Shown here: positions 1 through 7,579 of the stretch, in pieces
How the letters are laid out: the number at the start of each line of letters is the position of its first letter
Position numbering within the stretch: the first letter of the stretch is position 1
DNA from: a virus
IMG/VR virus record: IMGVR_UViG_3300024519_000019
Coordinates: 1 to 23,254 of that record
Length of the DNA: 23,254 nt
Reading direction: 5' to 3' (one strand)
The notes under the pieces: model-generated
Database searches by the model: none
Told to the model about the DNA's origin: nothing
Seen by the model: the letters and a program-made list of their open reading frames with translations, nothing else
Made by a program: the position numbers and the translations under genes

Positions 1-1
1 G

Positions 2-43
2 GTTCCCTACAAGGCCCCTGAGGGCCACCCTCAAAGGATCTGA
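2..43 (+). CDS. possible C-terminal end of an upstream gene (partial)
   Basis: The first bases read without a stop in one frame to a TGA at 41-43, one base before the ATG at 45, a spacing typical of this window. Only 13 codons are visible and another frame is also open, so this is a guess from gene packing and no function can be given. Confidence 0.25.
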   Translation, partial: VPYKAPEGHPQRI

Positions 44-44
44 T

Positions 45-308
45 ATGGCTACCGCCTCTATTGTACTGACAAGTGCAGCTATTGATACTACAGTTGATCT
101 TACATCATTAGATGATACATTCATCGTCACATGCCTATCTGGTTCCGTACAGGTTACTGAGACAGCTACTGGTGAGCCTATAGTAAGGCTATCAGCAAAG
201 CCCGGTGGTGATGCCACCTCATCCAGTAAGACCTTTACATTCGGCACAGACTTTAACTTCACACTAACTGCCACAGCGGACAATACCACTGTAAGTGCAG
301 CCATCTAG
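45..308 (+). CDS. small beta-rich virion accessory protein, unknown function
   Basis: An 87-residue protein, rich in Thr, Ser, Ala and Val, with alternating polar and hydrophobic residues that suggest an all-beta fold. It has no signal peptide, membrane segment or cysteine cluster beyond one Cys. The start is supported by AAAGGA at 33-38, six bases before the ATG. It is followed after 8 bases by another small protein of similar character and then by a large fibre-like gene, so a role as a minor capsid or appendage protein is inferred from context only. I do not recognise the family. Confidence 0.65.
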   Translation: MATASIVLTSAAIDTTVDLTSLDDTFIVTCLSGSVQVTETATGEPIVRLSAKPGGDATSSSKTFTFGTDFNFTLTATADNTTVSAAI

Positions 309-316
309 GAGCCCTT

Positions 317-607
317 ATGGCAGATACAATCCCAGACGTGGCCGTTACGCCCAACACATACGTGAGCTTAAATAGCTTATCTGGAGTGGCGGCGGGCACA
401 GCGGTACTCATAACTAACAAGGGCACATCCCCTATTAGGCTACAGATAGCTGCAGCCCAGCCATCTGATGGCGACACAGGGGGCGAGTTAATGATGGTTC
501 TACCCGCGAATACAGCAATCAAGTCTATTCCTGCAGGGGAGAGCGAAGTTTGGGCAATGACTATAGGCTACGTTGATATGCCTGTTAGCGTACAAGATAA
601 CACATAA
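317..607 (+). CDS. small phage virion-type protein, unknown function
   Basis: A 96-residue protein with the layout of small single-domain beta-sandwich proteins often found beside phage fibre genes: an N-terminal strand region (DVAVTPNTYVSLNSLSGVA), an NKGTSPIRLQ segment near residues 36-45, and a C-terminal ESEVWAM segment near residues 77-83. The AGGAG of TAGGAGCCCTT, overlapping the stop of the previous gene, gives a good ribosome site. The family resemblance is from memory and weak. A structural role is inferred from neighbours. Confidence 0.65.
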   Translation: MADTIPDVAVTPNTYVSLNSLSGVAAGTAVLITNKGTSPIRLQIAAAQPSDGDTGGELMMVLPANTAIKSIPAGESEVWAMTIGYVDMPVSVQDNT

Positions 608-613
608 GATTAA

Positions 614-638
614 GTAGCCTCTCAGGAAGAGAAGCTAC
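614..638 (+). other. stem-loop between two virion genes
   Basis: GTAGC (614-618) pairs with GCTAC (634-638) and the inner CTCT (619-622) pairs with AGAG (628-631), leaving a 2-nt bulge (632-633) and a 5-nt loop. No T-run follows, so this is not a standard intrinsic terminator; it may protect or separate transcripts. Confidence 0.4.
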
Positions 639-711
639 GCAGGATACATATTACACCGAGACTCTGGGGGGTGCCTAGGTGTAGTCAATGAGCATGACAA
701 AAGGAATTGAG

Positions 712-2460
712 ATGACTATAAGACCCCCCAACTCCGGTGGCGATGGAGGAGGCATGGTGTTCTCCATATCAGAGGACAGCCTCCCTATGGGAAGCGCAAG
801 TGGTAATATCCTTGACAGCCCCTACTCTATCGATGATGCTAGTAATATCACTGATGGTACGTACACTCTATACAAGGCCCCCGGCACTGTAATCGTAGTA
901 AACTCTGCATCTGATATAGAGGATCTAGCCGTAGCGAATGTCATTACTGTGACTACGCCGACCACATTCATATTCAACGTATCCTACGTTGGCCTAACTA
1001 AGTTCTCGATTGACGCGGGTGCATCTGTGAGGTTTGCAGGGGTGGCACCAACACCACAGTACGTGTACACCGGGGTTGGCACATTCTACTCTGGGGAGGG
1101 GTCGATGGAGCTAGTTAACATAAACCTAGTCTCCACCAGCTCTGCCACATTAGCTGACACCACTGGCAGTGGTTACTTCTCTTTTGAATTCCTCTCCATG
1201 CTTGGGTGGGGTGACCTAGGGATTATAAACAAGAACGGTAGGGTAACCTTCCGGTTCTGCTCCCTAAGGGACATAGGCACTGGATTTGATGTTGTCAACG
1301 CTGACGTAGAAGTACTTAACCTCAAGGTTCTTGATGGGTCTGTAGTAGGCCCTCTAGTATCCCTCTCCGGTAATAGGGTAGCAGCGTACACAGCCTCCGG
1401 TATAAAATTCCAAGCTGACTCAGCAGCATCCTTATTTCACATAGACCCTGCTATGAACCCACAGTCTAGGTTCAACATGGCACAGACCAGCTTGATATCT
1501 GGGTCTGCCTTTGATGTTAACGGGACTCAGGGTGTTTTCACTGCAGTAGCAGATGCCTCTACTGGCTCAACTGCAGTCAGTGTTATTGACTCCCCAGTGT
1601 CTCCGGGCCTTGCTAGGTACACATTTACTGGCCCTACGCTGTACTCAGGCCAAGAGGTGGTCGCTACTGGGTTCACTACTAATGACAATTACAATGGCAC
1701 CCTCTGCATTACTGACACTGACGGCACCTCCTATTTTGAGGCCTTGTTCATTGACTATGGCTCGGATGAGAGTGCTAACTTCACGGTAGATTCTGTAGTT
1801 ATGACAGAGACATCAACCGCCCTAGTAAACGGCGACACTATAATGTTGGACACTGACGGAGCCACAGATTACGATGGTGGACGTACAGTATTCAACCAGC
1901 AGACAAATAGCTTCCAAGTGAGCTTACCCTTTACATCAACACATACGGGTACATGGGATACATCTGGAATAGACCAGACAGACCCTAGGGTGTTGGTTAA
2001 TAATAGTCCCGGTATTCAGTCTAGCCTTTACACAGCTGGGGGGATCTCTAACGCTAATGCAGTCACTACTTCTGTATCTGACGGCGGCTACACAGACATA
2101 GACTTCAGCGGAATAACACAGCAGGGAACCATAGAGAGGTTTAAGGTAGTAGAGGACGGTACTTGGGAGTACACAGGGCTTGAGCCCATTAAGATGGTCA
2201 TATATGGGTCTCTTACAGTGTTCAAGGGCGGGCCTACTGCAGCCTATAGGTTCACTTACGCTATCAACGATGAAGTGCCTACCTTTGCTACTGCACACTA
2301 CCATCCGGTGGAAGTGAAGACAGATAAGATATCCATACCTGTCCTACTGGAAGTGGGTACGATGGTTAAGGGGGATACCGTCCAGCTAAAGATTGCTGGG
2401 GATGGTACTAGCGATAGTATAACTGTCTCGGACGCTAGCCTAGTAATAGGCTCAGTATAG
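712..2460 (+). CDS. large tail fibre / spike-like virion protein
   Basis: A 582-residue protein. I chose the ATG at 712 over the in-frame ATGs at 688 and 694 because AAGGA (701-705) lies six bases before it and nothing comparable precedes the others. The N-terminus is Gly/Asp-rich and flexible (PPNSGGDGGGM). Residues about 40-300 are Ser/Thr/Val/Gly-rich with repeated short strand-turn motifs, as in phage beta-helical or beta-sandwich fibres. The last 100 residues (including FTYAINDEVP and a final TVSDASLVIGSV) look like the compact jelly-roll (TNF/C1q-like) tips seen on phage fibres. No enzyme motif was seen. Host attachment is inferred from composition, size and neighbours. Confidence 0.6.
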   Translation: MTIRPPNSGGDGGGMVFSISEDSLPMGSASGNILDSPYSIDDASNITDGTYTLYKAPGTVIVVNSASDIEDLAVANVITVTTPTTFIFNVSYVGLTKFSIDAGASVRFAGVAPTPQYVYTGVGTFYSGEGSMELVNINLVSTSSATLADTTGSGYFSFEFLSMLGWGDLGIINKNGRVTFRFCSLRDIGTGFDVVNADVEVLNLKVLDGSVVGPLVSLSGNRVAAYTASGIKFQADSAASLFHIDPAMNPQSRFNMAQTSLISGSAFDVNGTQGVFTAVADASTGSTAVSVIDSPVSPGLARYTFTGPTLYSGQEVVATGFTTNDNYNGTLCITDTDGTSYFEALFIDYGSDESANFTVDSVVMTETSTALVNGDTIMLDTDGATDYDGGRTVFNQQTNSFQVSLPFTSTHTGTWDTSGIDQTDPRVLVNNSPGIQSSLYTAGGISNANAVTTSVSDGGYTDIDFSGITQQGTIERFKVVEDGTWEYTGLEPIKMVIYGSLTVFKGGPTAAYRFTYAINDEVPTFATAHYHPVEVKTDKISIPVLLEVGTMVKGDTVQLKIAGDGTSDSITVSDASLVIGSV

Positions 2461-2477
2461 TACAAAGAATTGGAGAG

Positions 2478-2492
2478 AGGAGCCCCGCTCCT
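2478..2492 (+). other. short perfect hairpin after the fibre gene
   Basis: AGGAGC (2478-2483) and GCTCCT (2487-2492) form a 6-bp stem with a CCC loop, 18 bases after the fibre stop codon. There is no following T-run, so a terminator role is unproven. Confidence 0.35.
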
Positions 2493-2504
2493 GAAGAATC
2501 GCGT

Positions 2505-2562
2505 CCCCAGTAGAGACCCCTCCGCTCTGAGCCGATAGTAATAATAACATTCGGTACTGGGG
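2505..2562 (+). other. inverted repeat / folded leader upstream of the TerS candidate
   Basis: CCCCAGTA (2505-2512) is the exact reverse complement of TACTGGGG (2555-2562). Inside, CCGA (2532-2535) pairs with TCGG (2551-2554), which abuts the outer 3' arm. This gives a 12-bp composite stem with a 19-nt one-sided bulge and a 15-nt AT-rich loop. It ends 27 bases before the ATG at 2590. Confidence 0.45.
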
Positions 2563-2589
2563 ATGCACCTAATTCAAGAGGAGCCTAAT

Positions 2590-3072
2590 ATGGCCAAGTT
2601 CCAACCCGGAGTATCAGGTAACCTCCTAGGGAGGGGTGCTTCTAAGAACAAGATACCCTCCAAGGCATTAATCGAGAGGAGCCTTCTGAAGGGCTCCGAT
2701 GATGCTATTAAGACTTTAAGAACAATGCTGAAACACTCCGATGAGAAAGTCAGAGAGAAGGCAGGCACCAAGATAGTAAAAGAAGGCATGAAGCTCCTAC
2801 GAGAGCAAGAAGCCAAAGGTAGGAAGTACCGCACAGATGGTGTTCAAGGTAAGTTCCTAGCAGAGCTAGAGGGCGCCATCATAGAGCTACAAGTCCTTAT
2901 GACTGATTCCATAGACCCCCTGATTAGGGTTAGGGTGGCATCATACCAGCTAGACGAGATTCTAACAGTCCTCAGAGAGAGGTACGAGAGGAAAGAGAAG
3001 AAGGGTGCCAAGGGTACAACCAGCACACCTACTGCAGCTCCTCTAAGCTTGGTCATGGGGAGTAAGAAATGA
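2590..3072 (+). CDS. probable terminase small subunit (DUF5681-like N-terminus)
   Basis: A 160-residue basic, mainly helical protein. The N-terminus reads MAKFQPGVSGNLLGRGASKN, matching the F-x-PG-x-SGNP-x-GR pattern of DUF5681 proteins that are often annotated as small terminases. A helical segment (IPSKALIERSLL to about residue 70) follows, then a charged helical region suited to oligomerisation, and a Thr/Ala/Pro tail. The ATG at 2590 has AAGAGGAG six bases upstream; the in-frame ATG at 2563 lacks a site. Its expected role is recognising phage DNA and loading TerL. Unusually it lies 5 kb from TerL, separated by fibre and lectin genes. A general DNA-binding protein is the alternative. Confidence 0.6.
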   Translation: MAKFQPGVSGNLLGRGASKNKIPSKALIERSLLKGSDDAIKTLRTMLKHSDEKVREKAGTKIVKEGMKLLREQEAKGRKYRTDGVQGKFLAELEGAIIELQVLMTDSIDPLIRVRVASYQLDEILTVLRERYERKEKKGAKGTTSTPTAAPLSLVMGSKK

Positions 3073-3839
3073 GCTTAGATAATGGCCTCCTAGCGGCCTA
3101 TCGAGTGGTAGGTGGAGAGTACGTAGATCAGAGCCCCGTTGGTGGGGCTGATGGTGTGAAGACTGGAACTCCCACTACTTCAGTTGGTGACGGCGGAGAG
3201 ACCTTCTTCAATTTCGATGGATCTACCAACAGCATAGAAATGCCACTGACACCTATAGATGCCTATGCCACTTCCGCCACCCTTGCCATTCGATGCTTTG
3301 GGACAGTGGATCTGGGAACCAACAATGCGGTTGCATCATTAGGGCTAGTGGGACAGACCACTAGCAACCTAGCCCTGAGGGGCTCTGGCAGTGCGGGTGA
3401 TGTTAGCGGATTCATGCGTGACTTGGCCTCCAACAATACAGCAACAAACCTAAACAACACATCCACATGGGATGGTACAGAGAGGGTACTCATAGTTGAG
3501 TACAACTCCCCTGACTTAACTCTAGGGATCTTTGATGAGGTTGAGGGCCTATCCAACGTCCAACCAGCGCTAGCTCAGGATAGCTCATTTAACTTCGATA
3601 GGGTTACTGCTGGGGCTAGGTTTGACACAACGTGGCCAGCGCAGGCATCAGTATCTTGGGTTGCAGTTTGGCCTAGGGTATTGTCCTCCACGGAGAAAGA
3701 GGCCTTAGCAGCCTCCCCGTGGCCAGACTTCGTAGGTGGTGGTCAGACAGACCTAGACGACCTAGGTACAGTGAACAACACCGTAGTAGAAACAATCCAA
3801 TTATCAATTAAGCCTAGCACAGGCAACTCAGTAAACTAA
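3069..3839 (+). CDS. LamG / concanavalin A-like lectin-domain virion protein
   Basis: A 256-residue protein whose ATG overlaps the stop of the TerS candidate (ATGA), implying translational coupling. Residues about 5-225 follow a LamG/ConA jelly-roll pattern: LLAAYRVVGGEYVDQSP, an FFNFDGSTNSIEMP strand pair, then SWVAVWPRVLSSTEKEALAA, which matches the closing strand and helix of phage LamG domains. The last 30 residues (DLDDLGTVNNTVVETIQLS) are a separate polar tail. LamG domains on phages usually bind glycans or decorate the capsid or tail; which applies here is not shown. A second LamG protein lies at 5201-7555. Confidence 0.65.
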   Translation: MSLDNGLLAAYRVVGGEYVDQSPVGGADGVKTGTPTTSVGDGGETFFNFDGSTNSIEMPLTPIDAYATSATLAIRCFGTVDLGTNNAVASLGLVGQTTSNLALRGSGSAGDVSGFMRDLASNNTATNLNNTSTWDGTERVLIVEYNSPDLTLGIFDEVEGLSNVQPALAQDSSFNFDRVTAGARFDTTWPAQASVSWVAVWPRVLSSTEKEALAASPWPDFVGGGQTDLDDLGTVNNTVVETIQLSIKPSTGNSVN

Positions 3840-3857
3840 TACCCACAGGGGCAACCA

Positions 3858-4256
3858 ATGACAATTTTTAGAACAGACGCAGTTAGGACGGCCCTCATGG
3901 ATGGCCTAAACACACAACGTGGTACTAGCGCACTAATACAGATCCGCTCAGGCTCTCCAGATGGTGTGGGTGGTGTTGGTACTCTCCTAGCCACTCTTAC
4001 AGGTAATGTATCAGCTTGGGGATCAACCTCAGGCGGAGTACTAACATCCAATGCTATTACAGCAGATACCAACGCAGCTGCGTCAGGTACAGCAGGCCAC
4101 TACGAGCTCCTTACATCAGGAGCTACATTCTTGGAGGCAGGTTTACTGGATGGCAGTGACGGTGTAACACTAGATAACTTAACCATCGTAGCAGGCCAGA
4201 CTGTGCAGATGTCGGGCAACTGGGTTAATACAGCGGCGTATGACGACGGAGTGTAA
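3858..4256 (+). CDS. small virion-type protein, unknown function
   Basis: A 132-residue protein preceded by CAGGGGCAACCA. A short helix (DAVRTALMDGLNTQRG) is followed by IQIRSGSPDGVG and then strand-rich sequence, ending in a segment resembling IVAGQTVQMSGNWVNT. This 'value plus default plus aGQTV' layout recalls a family of phage tail or appendage proteins with one beta domain, but I cannot name it securely. It stands four bases before the next gene, within the accessory virion module. Confidence 0.6.
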   Translation: MTIFRTDAVRTALMDGLNTQRGTSALIQIRSGSPDGVGGVGTLLATLTGNVSAWGSTSGGVLTSNAITADTNAAASGTAGHYELLTSGATFLEAGLLDGSDGVTLDNLTIVAGQTVQMSGNWVNTAAYDDGV

Positions 4257-4259
4257 CCT

Positions 4260-4697
4260 ATGGTTGATACTGTAGCTATAGCTGATTTGGATAGTGATCC
4301 CAACCTGACAGACCAAGAGTTCTTTGACATCTTGGCTGTTATGACAGAGGACACTACCCCGGAAAGGAAGATAACATTTGTGATGATTGCCAAGGAGGCA
4401 TCAGCAACGGTTGCAGCTTGCTTGCAGGACGCACTGGAGTACTGTTGCGGCTTAGCTATAGAGCATGAGGACTACCAGCCAGCATGGGTGATGTCAGCTC
4501 TGGAGGGTGCGGGTATTGACATCAATAACTCCCAGACACAGGCTGCTGTTAATGCCCTGATAGACATAGGCCAGTTCTCTTCTGAGATGGCCTCAGCAAC
4601 CATAGCAATGGGCACTGTAACCGAACTGGTCTTCCCTAGACTAATCTTACAACACGTAACAGACGCACGAATGAAACGCGCTGCAGGAGATATCTAA
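4260..4697 (+). CDS. unknown helical protein of the virion module
   Basis: A 145-residue, acidic, mostly helical protein, unlike its beta-rich neighbours. The N-terminus (ADLDSDPNLTDQEFFDIL, then a KITF segment) resembles the short lead-in at the start of many phage fibre proteins, where a similar stretch precedes the shaft. The rest contains two cysteines in a CLQDALEYCCGL helix and a QTQAAVNALIDIGQF helix. The stop codon directly abuts the next ATG. No enzymatic motif was seen; an adaptor or chaperone for fibre attachment is possible but speculative. Confidence 0.6.
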   Translation: MVDTVAIADLDSDPNLTDQEFFDILAVMTEDTTPERKITFVMIAKEASATVAACLQDALEYCCGLAIEHEDYQPAWVMSALEGAGIDINNSQTQAAVNALIDIGQFSSEMASATIAMGTVTELVFPRLILQHVTDARMKRAAGDI

Positions 4698-5150
4698 ATG
4701 GCAATACCTACAGGGGCTCCCGTAGACTATTTTGGTACAGCTGTAACAGTGACAGACACTACCTCAGCTGTAGCTACCACCGCATTCTCTGTTGTCGGGG
4801 ATACGGCTAGCTGGACTAACACAGACAATGTACTGTCGGCTTCCGTAGTTGGTACTTTCACAATGACAGGCTCTACTGCCAATGGCACTATAGCCTTATA
4901 CGCTAGGCCTCTAAATATCCTAAGTACTAACGATGCCACTACACCCAACGCCAACTACCTAGATAGGTTCGTAGGGGTGTTTAACCTGAGCGAGGCGGCT
5001 ACCGTCCAGTACCCTGCCTTAGAGATATCCACTACTAACATAGTTGATGGCCAAGAGTACGAGTTCTACATTAAGAACAACATGGCAGTCTCTGTAGTCG
5101 CAGGTTGGGAGCTAGAGCTTACACCCAAGGCTATCGCTGGTAAAGCTTAA
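4698..5150 (+). CDS. small beta-sandwich-like virion protein, unknown function
   Basis: A 150-residue Thr/Ala/Val-rich protein beginning immediately after the previous stop, with AGGAGA (4685-4690) seven bases before the ATG. Strand-like segments alternate with short turns throughout (TASWTNTDNVLSASVVGTFTM, IALYARPL, YEFYIKNNMAVSV), ending in WELELTPKAI. The pattern suits a single jelly-roll or Ig-like decoration or appendage domain. No family was recognised; the structural role is from context. Confidence 0.6.
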   Translation: MAIPTGAPVDYFGTAVTVTDTTSAVATTAFSVVGDTASWTNTDNVLSASVVGTFTMTGSTANGTIALYARPLNILSTNDATTPNANYLDRFVGVFNLSEAATVQYPALEISTTNIVDGQEYEFYIKNNMAVSVVAGWELELTPKAIAGKA

Positions 5151-5200
5151 TCACTTATACCGAGGTACACAATAATATAAGACTATAGGGGCACCAACGA

Positions 5201-7555
5201 ATGGCGATAATTGGTAAGCTGCCTAAGAAATTACATGCGGGTTTTAAAGACCCGATGGGGAAGCCCCCCGGTGAAGTAGAGATAGATTGGGCTAATGGCC
5301 TAACTGATGGTCTTTGCTTCTACACCACACTGGATGCAGACTTACCAATTGACCATGTATCCAGCTCACATTCTGAGAAGGTGGGTACGCCTGAGTTAGG
5401 GTATAATAACGAAGGTAGGCTGGTAGACTTCGGTGGGGGCACCGACAGACTAGACTTCCCAGATGCACCTGTCTTTGACGAGACACTGCCTTACACACTA
5501 TTTATCAGGTGTAATCCAGACTTCTACACTGACCTGACTCCAGTGGTATTGGTCATAGAGGGTATCACCAACAACCTAGTCCTGTCGTTCAGGAGTACTA
5601 ACGGCCCGATGGGGCCGGTTGCTTTTGGTCTTGATAATGGCGGCAATGTAGCACGACCGCAGAATACCTTCAGTAATAATCTTTGGCGAGATGGTAACTA
5701 CCACACCCTAGTCGTAACTTATAACGGAGAGGGGGCTACCACCACTAGCAACTACGACTTCTACCGTGATGAGACACACCACGGTGGCCGTGGCGCAGGC
5801 ACTGGTGGCGTATACCCAGACTACTCCTTCGTCAATGGTGCCTCAGTAGGTGGTAGTGATGATGTAGCAGATGGGCACTTTCTTGGCCCCATGACATTTG
5901 TAGGAGGTATCTGTGGAGTAGCGTGGACTCACGGACAAGTAGTAGAGTTCAACAGAAACCCATACCAGATACTGAAGCCTAAAGTACAGATACCCCTCAT
6001 AGAAGATACCTTTGACGGGGCAAGCCTCACAGCGGATGTTGACGAGGCTGGTGATACTACAGCAGCAACATTAGAGGGGATAGCATCTCTCACAGCAAGT
6101 GTCTCAGAAGATGGGGATACTACAGCGGCTAGCCTAGAGCTACCTGCCAACCTAACAGCAAGTGTCTCCGAGGAAGGAGATACCACAGCAGCAGATATAG
6201 ATGCAGCAGCATCCCTAACAGCCAGCCTCTCAGAAGATGGCGATGTCACACTAGCCACACTGGAAGCTTTAGCCTCCTTAACGGCTAACTTAGCTGAGGA
6301 AGGGGATACAACTGCAGCCACATTAGCAGGCATTGCCTCTCTGGTAGCATCTGTTTCAGAAGATGGTGATGCAACAGCAGCACTCCTAGAGTTAATAGGG
6401 GAGCTCGCAGCTAACGTATCAGAGGATGGGGATACAACCTCAGCTAGTGTCGAGGCTGTAGCCTCACTGGCAGCAAGCCTAAACGAAGAGGGTGATGCTA
6501 CAGTAGCTACCCTTGAGGGAATAGCTTCCCTTACAGCCAACCTCCTAGAGGATGGTGATACTACAGCATCACTCTTAGAGCTCCTTGCAGGACTCACAGC
6601 AGACGTAGCAGAAGACGGTGACACTACCGCAGCCCTTATTGAGCTGATAGCTGAGGTTACAGCTGATGTCTCTGAGGATGGCGATACAACCTTAGCCAAC
6701 CTACAGGGTGTAGTGGCTGGAGTTGCCCTCCTTACTGCTGATCAATATGAGGTAGGGGACACTACAGCAGCAACCTTAGAGGCTGTGGCAAGTATAGTAG
6801 CTACTGTTGCTGAAGATGGTGATACAACATTAGCTTTACTAGGGACTATAGCAAGCCTTACAGCTAACACAGCTGAAGTAGGTGACACAACCTTAGCTCT
6901 GCTAGAAGCCCCAGCAAGCCTTGCAGCCAATGTTTCAGAGGTGGGCGATACAACATTAGCCCTTCTGGAAGCCGTAGCAAGTCTAACAGCAGATGTGGCT
7001 GAAGTAGGCGACACCACTCTAGCTAACCTCGAAGGGGTAGCTGCAGGGGTAGCAAACATCACAGCAAGCCTCCTTGAGGAAGGTGATGCAACAGCAGCCT
7101 CCCTTGGAGCTGTCTTCTCTCTGACTGCAAATGTCTCGGAGGATGGTGATACAGCCACAGCACTCCTACAGGTACCGGGTAACTTAGTAGTTAGCCTAGC
7201 AGAGGCCGGGGATACCACCTTAGCTAACCTTGAGGTGCTAGAAGCGGTAGCCAACCTTACGGCTAATGTGTTTGAGGAGGGTGACTCTACCCTAGCATCC
7301 ATTGAGGGTGTCCTTAGCCTAACAGCTAATGTCCTTGAGGACGGTGATGCAACTACTGCCACCATAGACGTACTGGTACAGCTTGTAGCTGATGTACAAG
7401 AGGATGGTGATACTACCCTAGCAAATATGATCGTGGGAGCCCAGTTGGCTGACCCATGTGATATAGGCCTAGAGGGAACCTTCAGCTTTGGTGACATAGA
7501 CTTCAATGCTACTTTCAGCTTTGGGGATATAAATCTTTCAGGTGATATATGTTAA
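5201..7555 (+). CDS. LamG-domain protein with 22 tandem 21-residue repeats (fibre/adhesin)
   Basis: A 784-residue protein with three parts. Residues about 30-265 form a LamG/ConA-like lectin domain, from GLCFYTTLDADLP to the phage-typical closing motif FNRNPYQILKP. Residues 276-748 are 22 tandem copies of a unit with consensus LTAxVxEDGDTTxAxLExxA: nineteen of 21 residues, two of 25 and one of 24. The C-terminus (residues 749-784) carries two TFSFGDI copies. The regular Gly-Asp turns with alternating hydrophobics suggest a stacked beta-solenoid or hairpin shaft carrying the lectin, probably on the virion surface. AGGGG lies nine bases before the start. Its total size depends on repeat number, so related phages may differ in length. 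Confidence 0.7.
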   Translation: MAIIGKLPKKLHAGFKDPMGKPPGEVEIDWANGLTDGLCFYTTLDADLPIDHVSSSHSEKVGTPELGYNNEGRLVDFGGGTDRLDFPDAPVFDETLPYTLFIRCNPDFYTDLTPVVLVIEGITNNLVLSFRSTNGPMGPVAFGLDNGGNVARPQNTFSNNLWRDGNYHTLVVTYNGEGATTTSNYDFYRDETHHGGRGAGTGGVYPDYSFVNGASVGGSDDVADGHFLGPMTFVGGICGVAWTHGQVVEFNRNPYQILKPKVQIPLIEDTFDGASLTADVDEAGDTTAATLEGIASLTASVSEDGDTTAASLELPANLTASVSEEGDTTAADIDAAASLTASLSEDGDVTLATLEALASLTANLAEEGDTTAATLAGIASLVASVSEDGDATAALLELIGELAANVSEDGDTTSASVEAVASLAASLNEEGDATVATLEGIASLTANLLEDGDTTASLLELLAGLTADVAEDGDTTAALIELIAEVTADVSEDGDTTLANLQGVVAGVALLTADQYEVGDTTAATLEAVASIVATVAEDGDTTLALLGTIASLTANTAEVGDTTLALLEAPASLAANVSEVGDTTLALLEAVASLTADVAEVGDTTLANLEGVAAGVANITASLLEEGDATAASLGAVFSLTANVSEDGDTATALLQVPGNLVVSLAEAGDTTLANLEVLEAVANLTANVFEEGDSTLASIEGVLSLTANVLEDGDATTATIDVLVQLVADVQEDGDTTLANMIVGAQLADPCDIGLEGTFSFGDIDFNATFSFGDINLSGDIC
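6026..7444 (+). repeat. coding tandem repeat array, 22 units of about 63 bp
   Basis: The array is in frame within the 5201-7555 gene. The most constant positions are Glu-x-Gly-Asp-Thr/Ala-Thr in the middle, a hydrophobic pair at the start and Leu near the end. Nearly all variation is substitution, and DNA copies differ at many synonymous sites, so the array is old rather than freshly amplified. Three longer units (25, 25 and 24 residues; units 11, 16 and 19) carry extra GVA- or EVL-type residues. Confidence 0.85.
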
Positions 7556-7568
7556 AGACTAAACCTTC

Positions 7569-7576
7569 GGAGGTGA
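7569..7576 (+). promoter_or_regulatory. strong ribosome binding site before an ATC codon
   Basis: GGAGGTGA is the best Shine-Dalgarno match in this region. Measured from GGAGG it stands six bases before ATC at 7580, the spacing used by other genes here. The only nearby ATG (7590) is in another frame and stops after 24 codons. Confidence 0.6.
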
Positions 7577-7579
7577 GCT

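Noticed and set aside
688-711. Upstream ATGs at 688 and 694 for the large fibre gene
   Set aside because: Neither has a Shine-Dalgarno site, whereas the ATG at 712 has AAGGA at six bases.
2563-2589. ATG at 2563 as the start of the TerS candidate
   Set aside because: It overlaps the end of the inverted repeat and lacks a ribosome site; the DUF5681-like start MAKFQPG at 2590 has AAGAGGAG.
6026-7444. CRISPR array or non-coding tandem repeat
   Set aside because: The 63-bp periodicity is in frame, has no constant repeat/variable spacer pattern, and conserves protein rather than DNA sequence.
5929-7506. Two long minus-strand open frames (about 256 and 254 codons) opposite the repeat array
   Set aside because: They mirror the repetitive Asp/Thr/Glu coding of the plus strand, giving Ser/Pro/Ala/Val low-complexity products without ribosome sites. 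They are by-products of the repeat.
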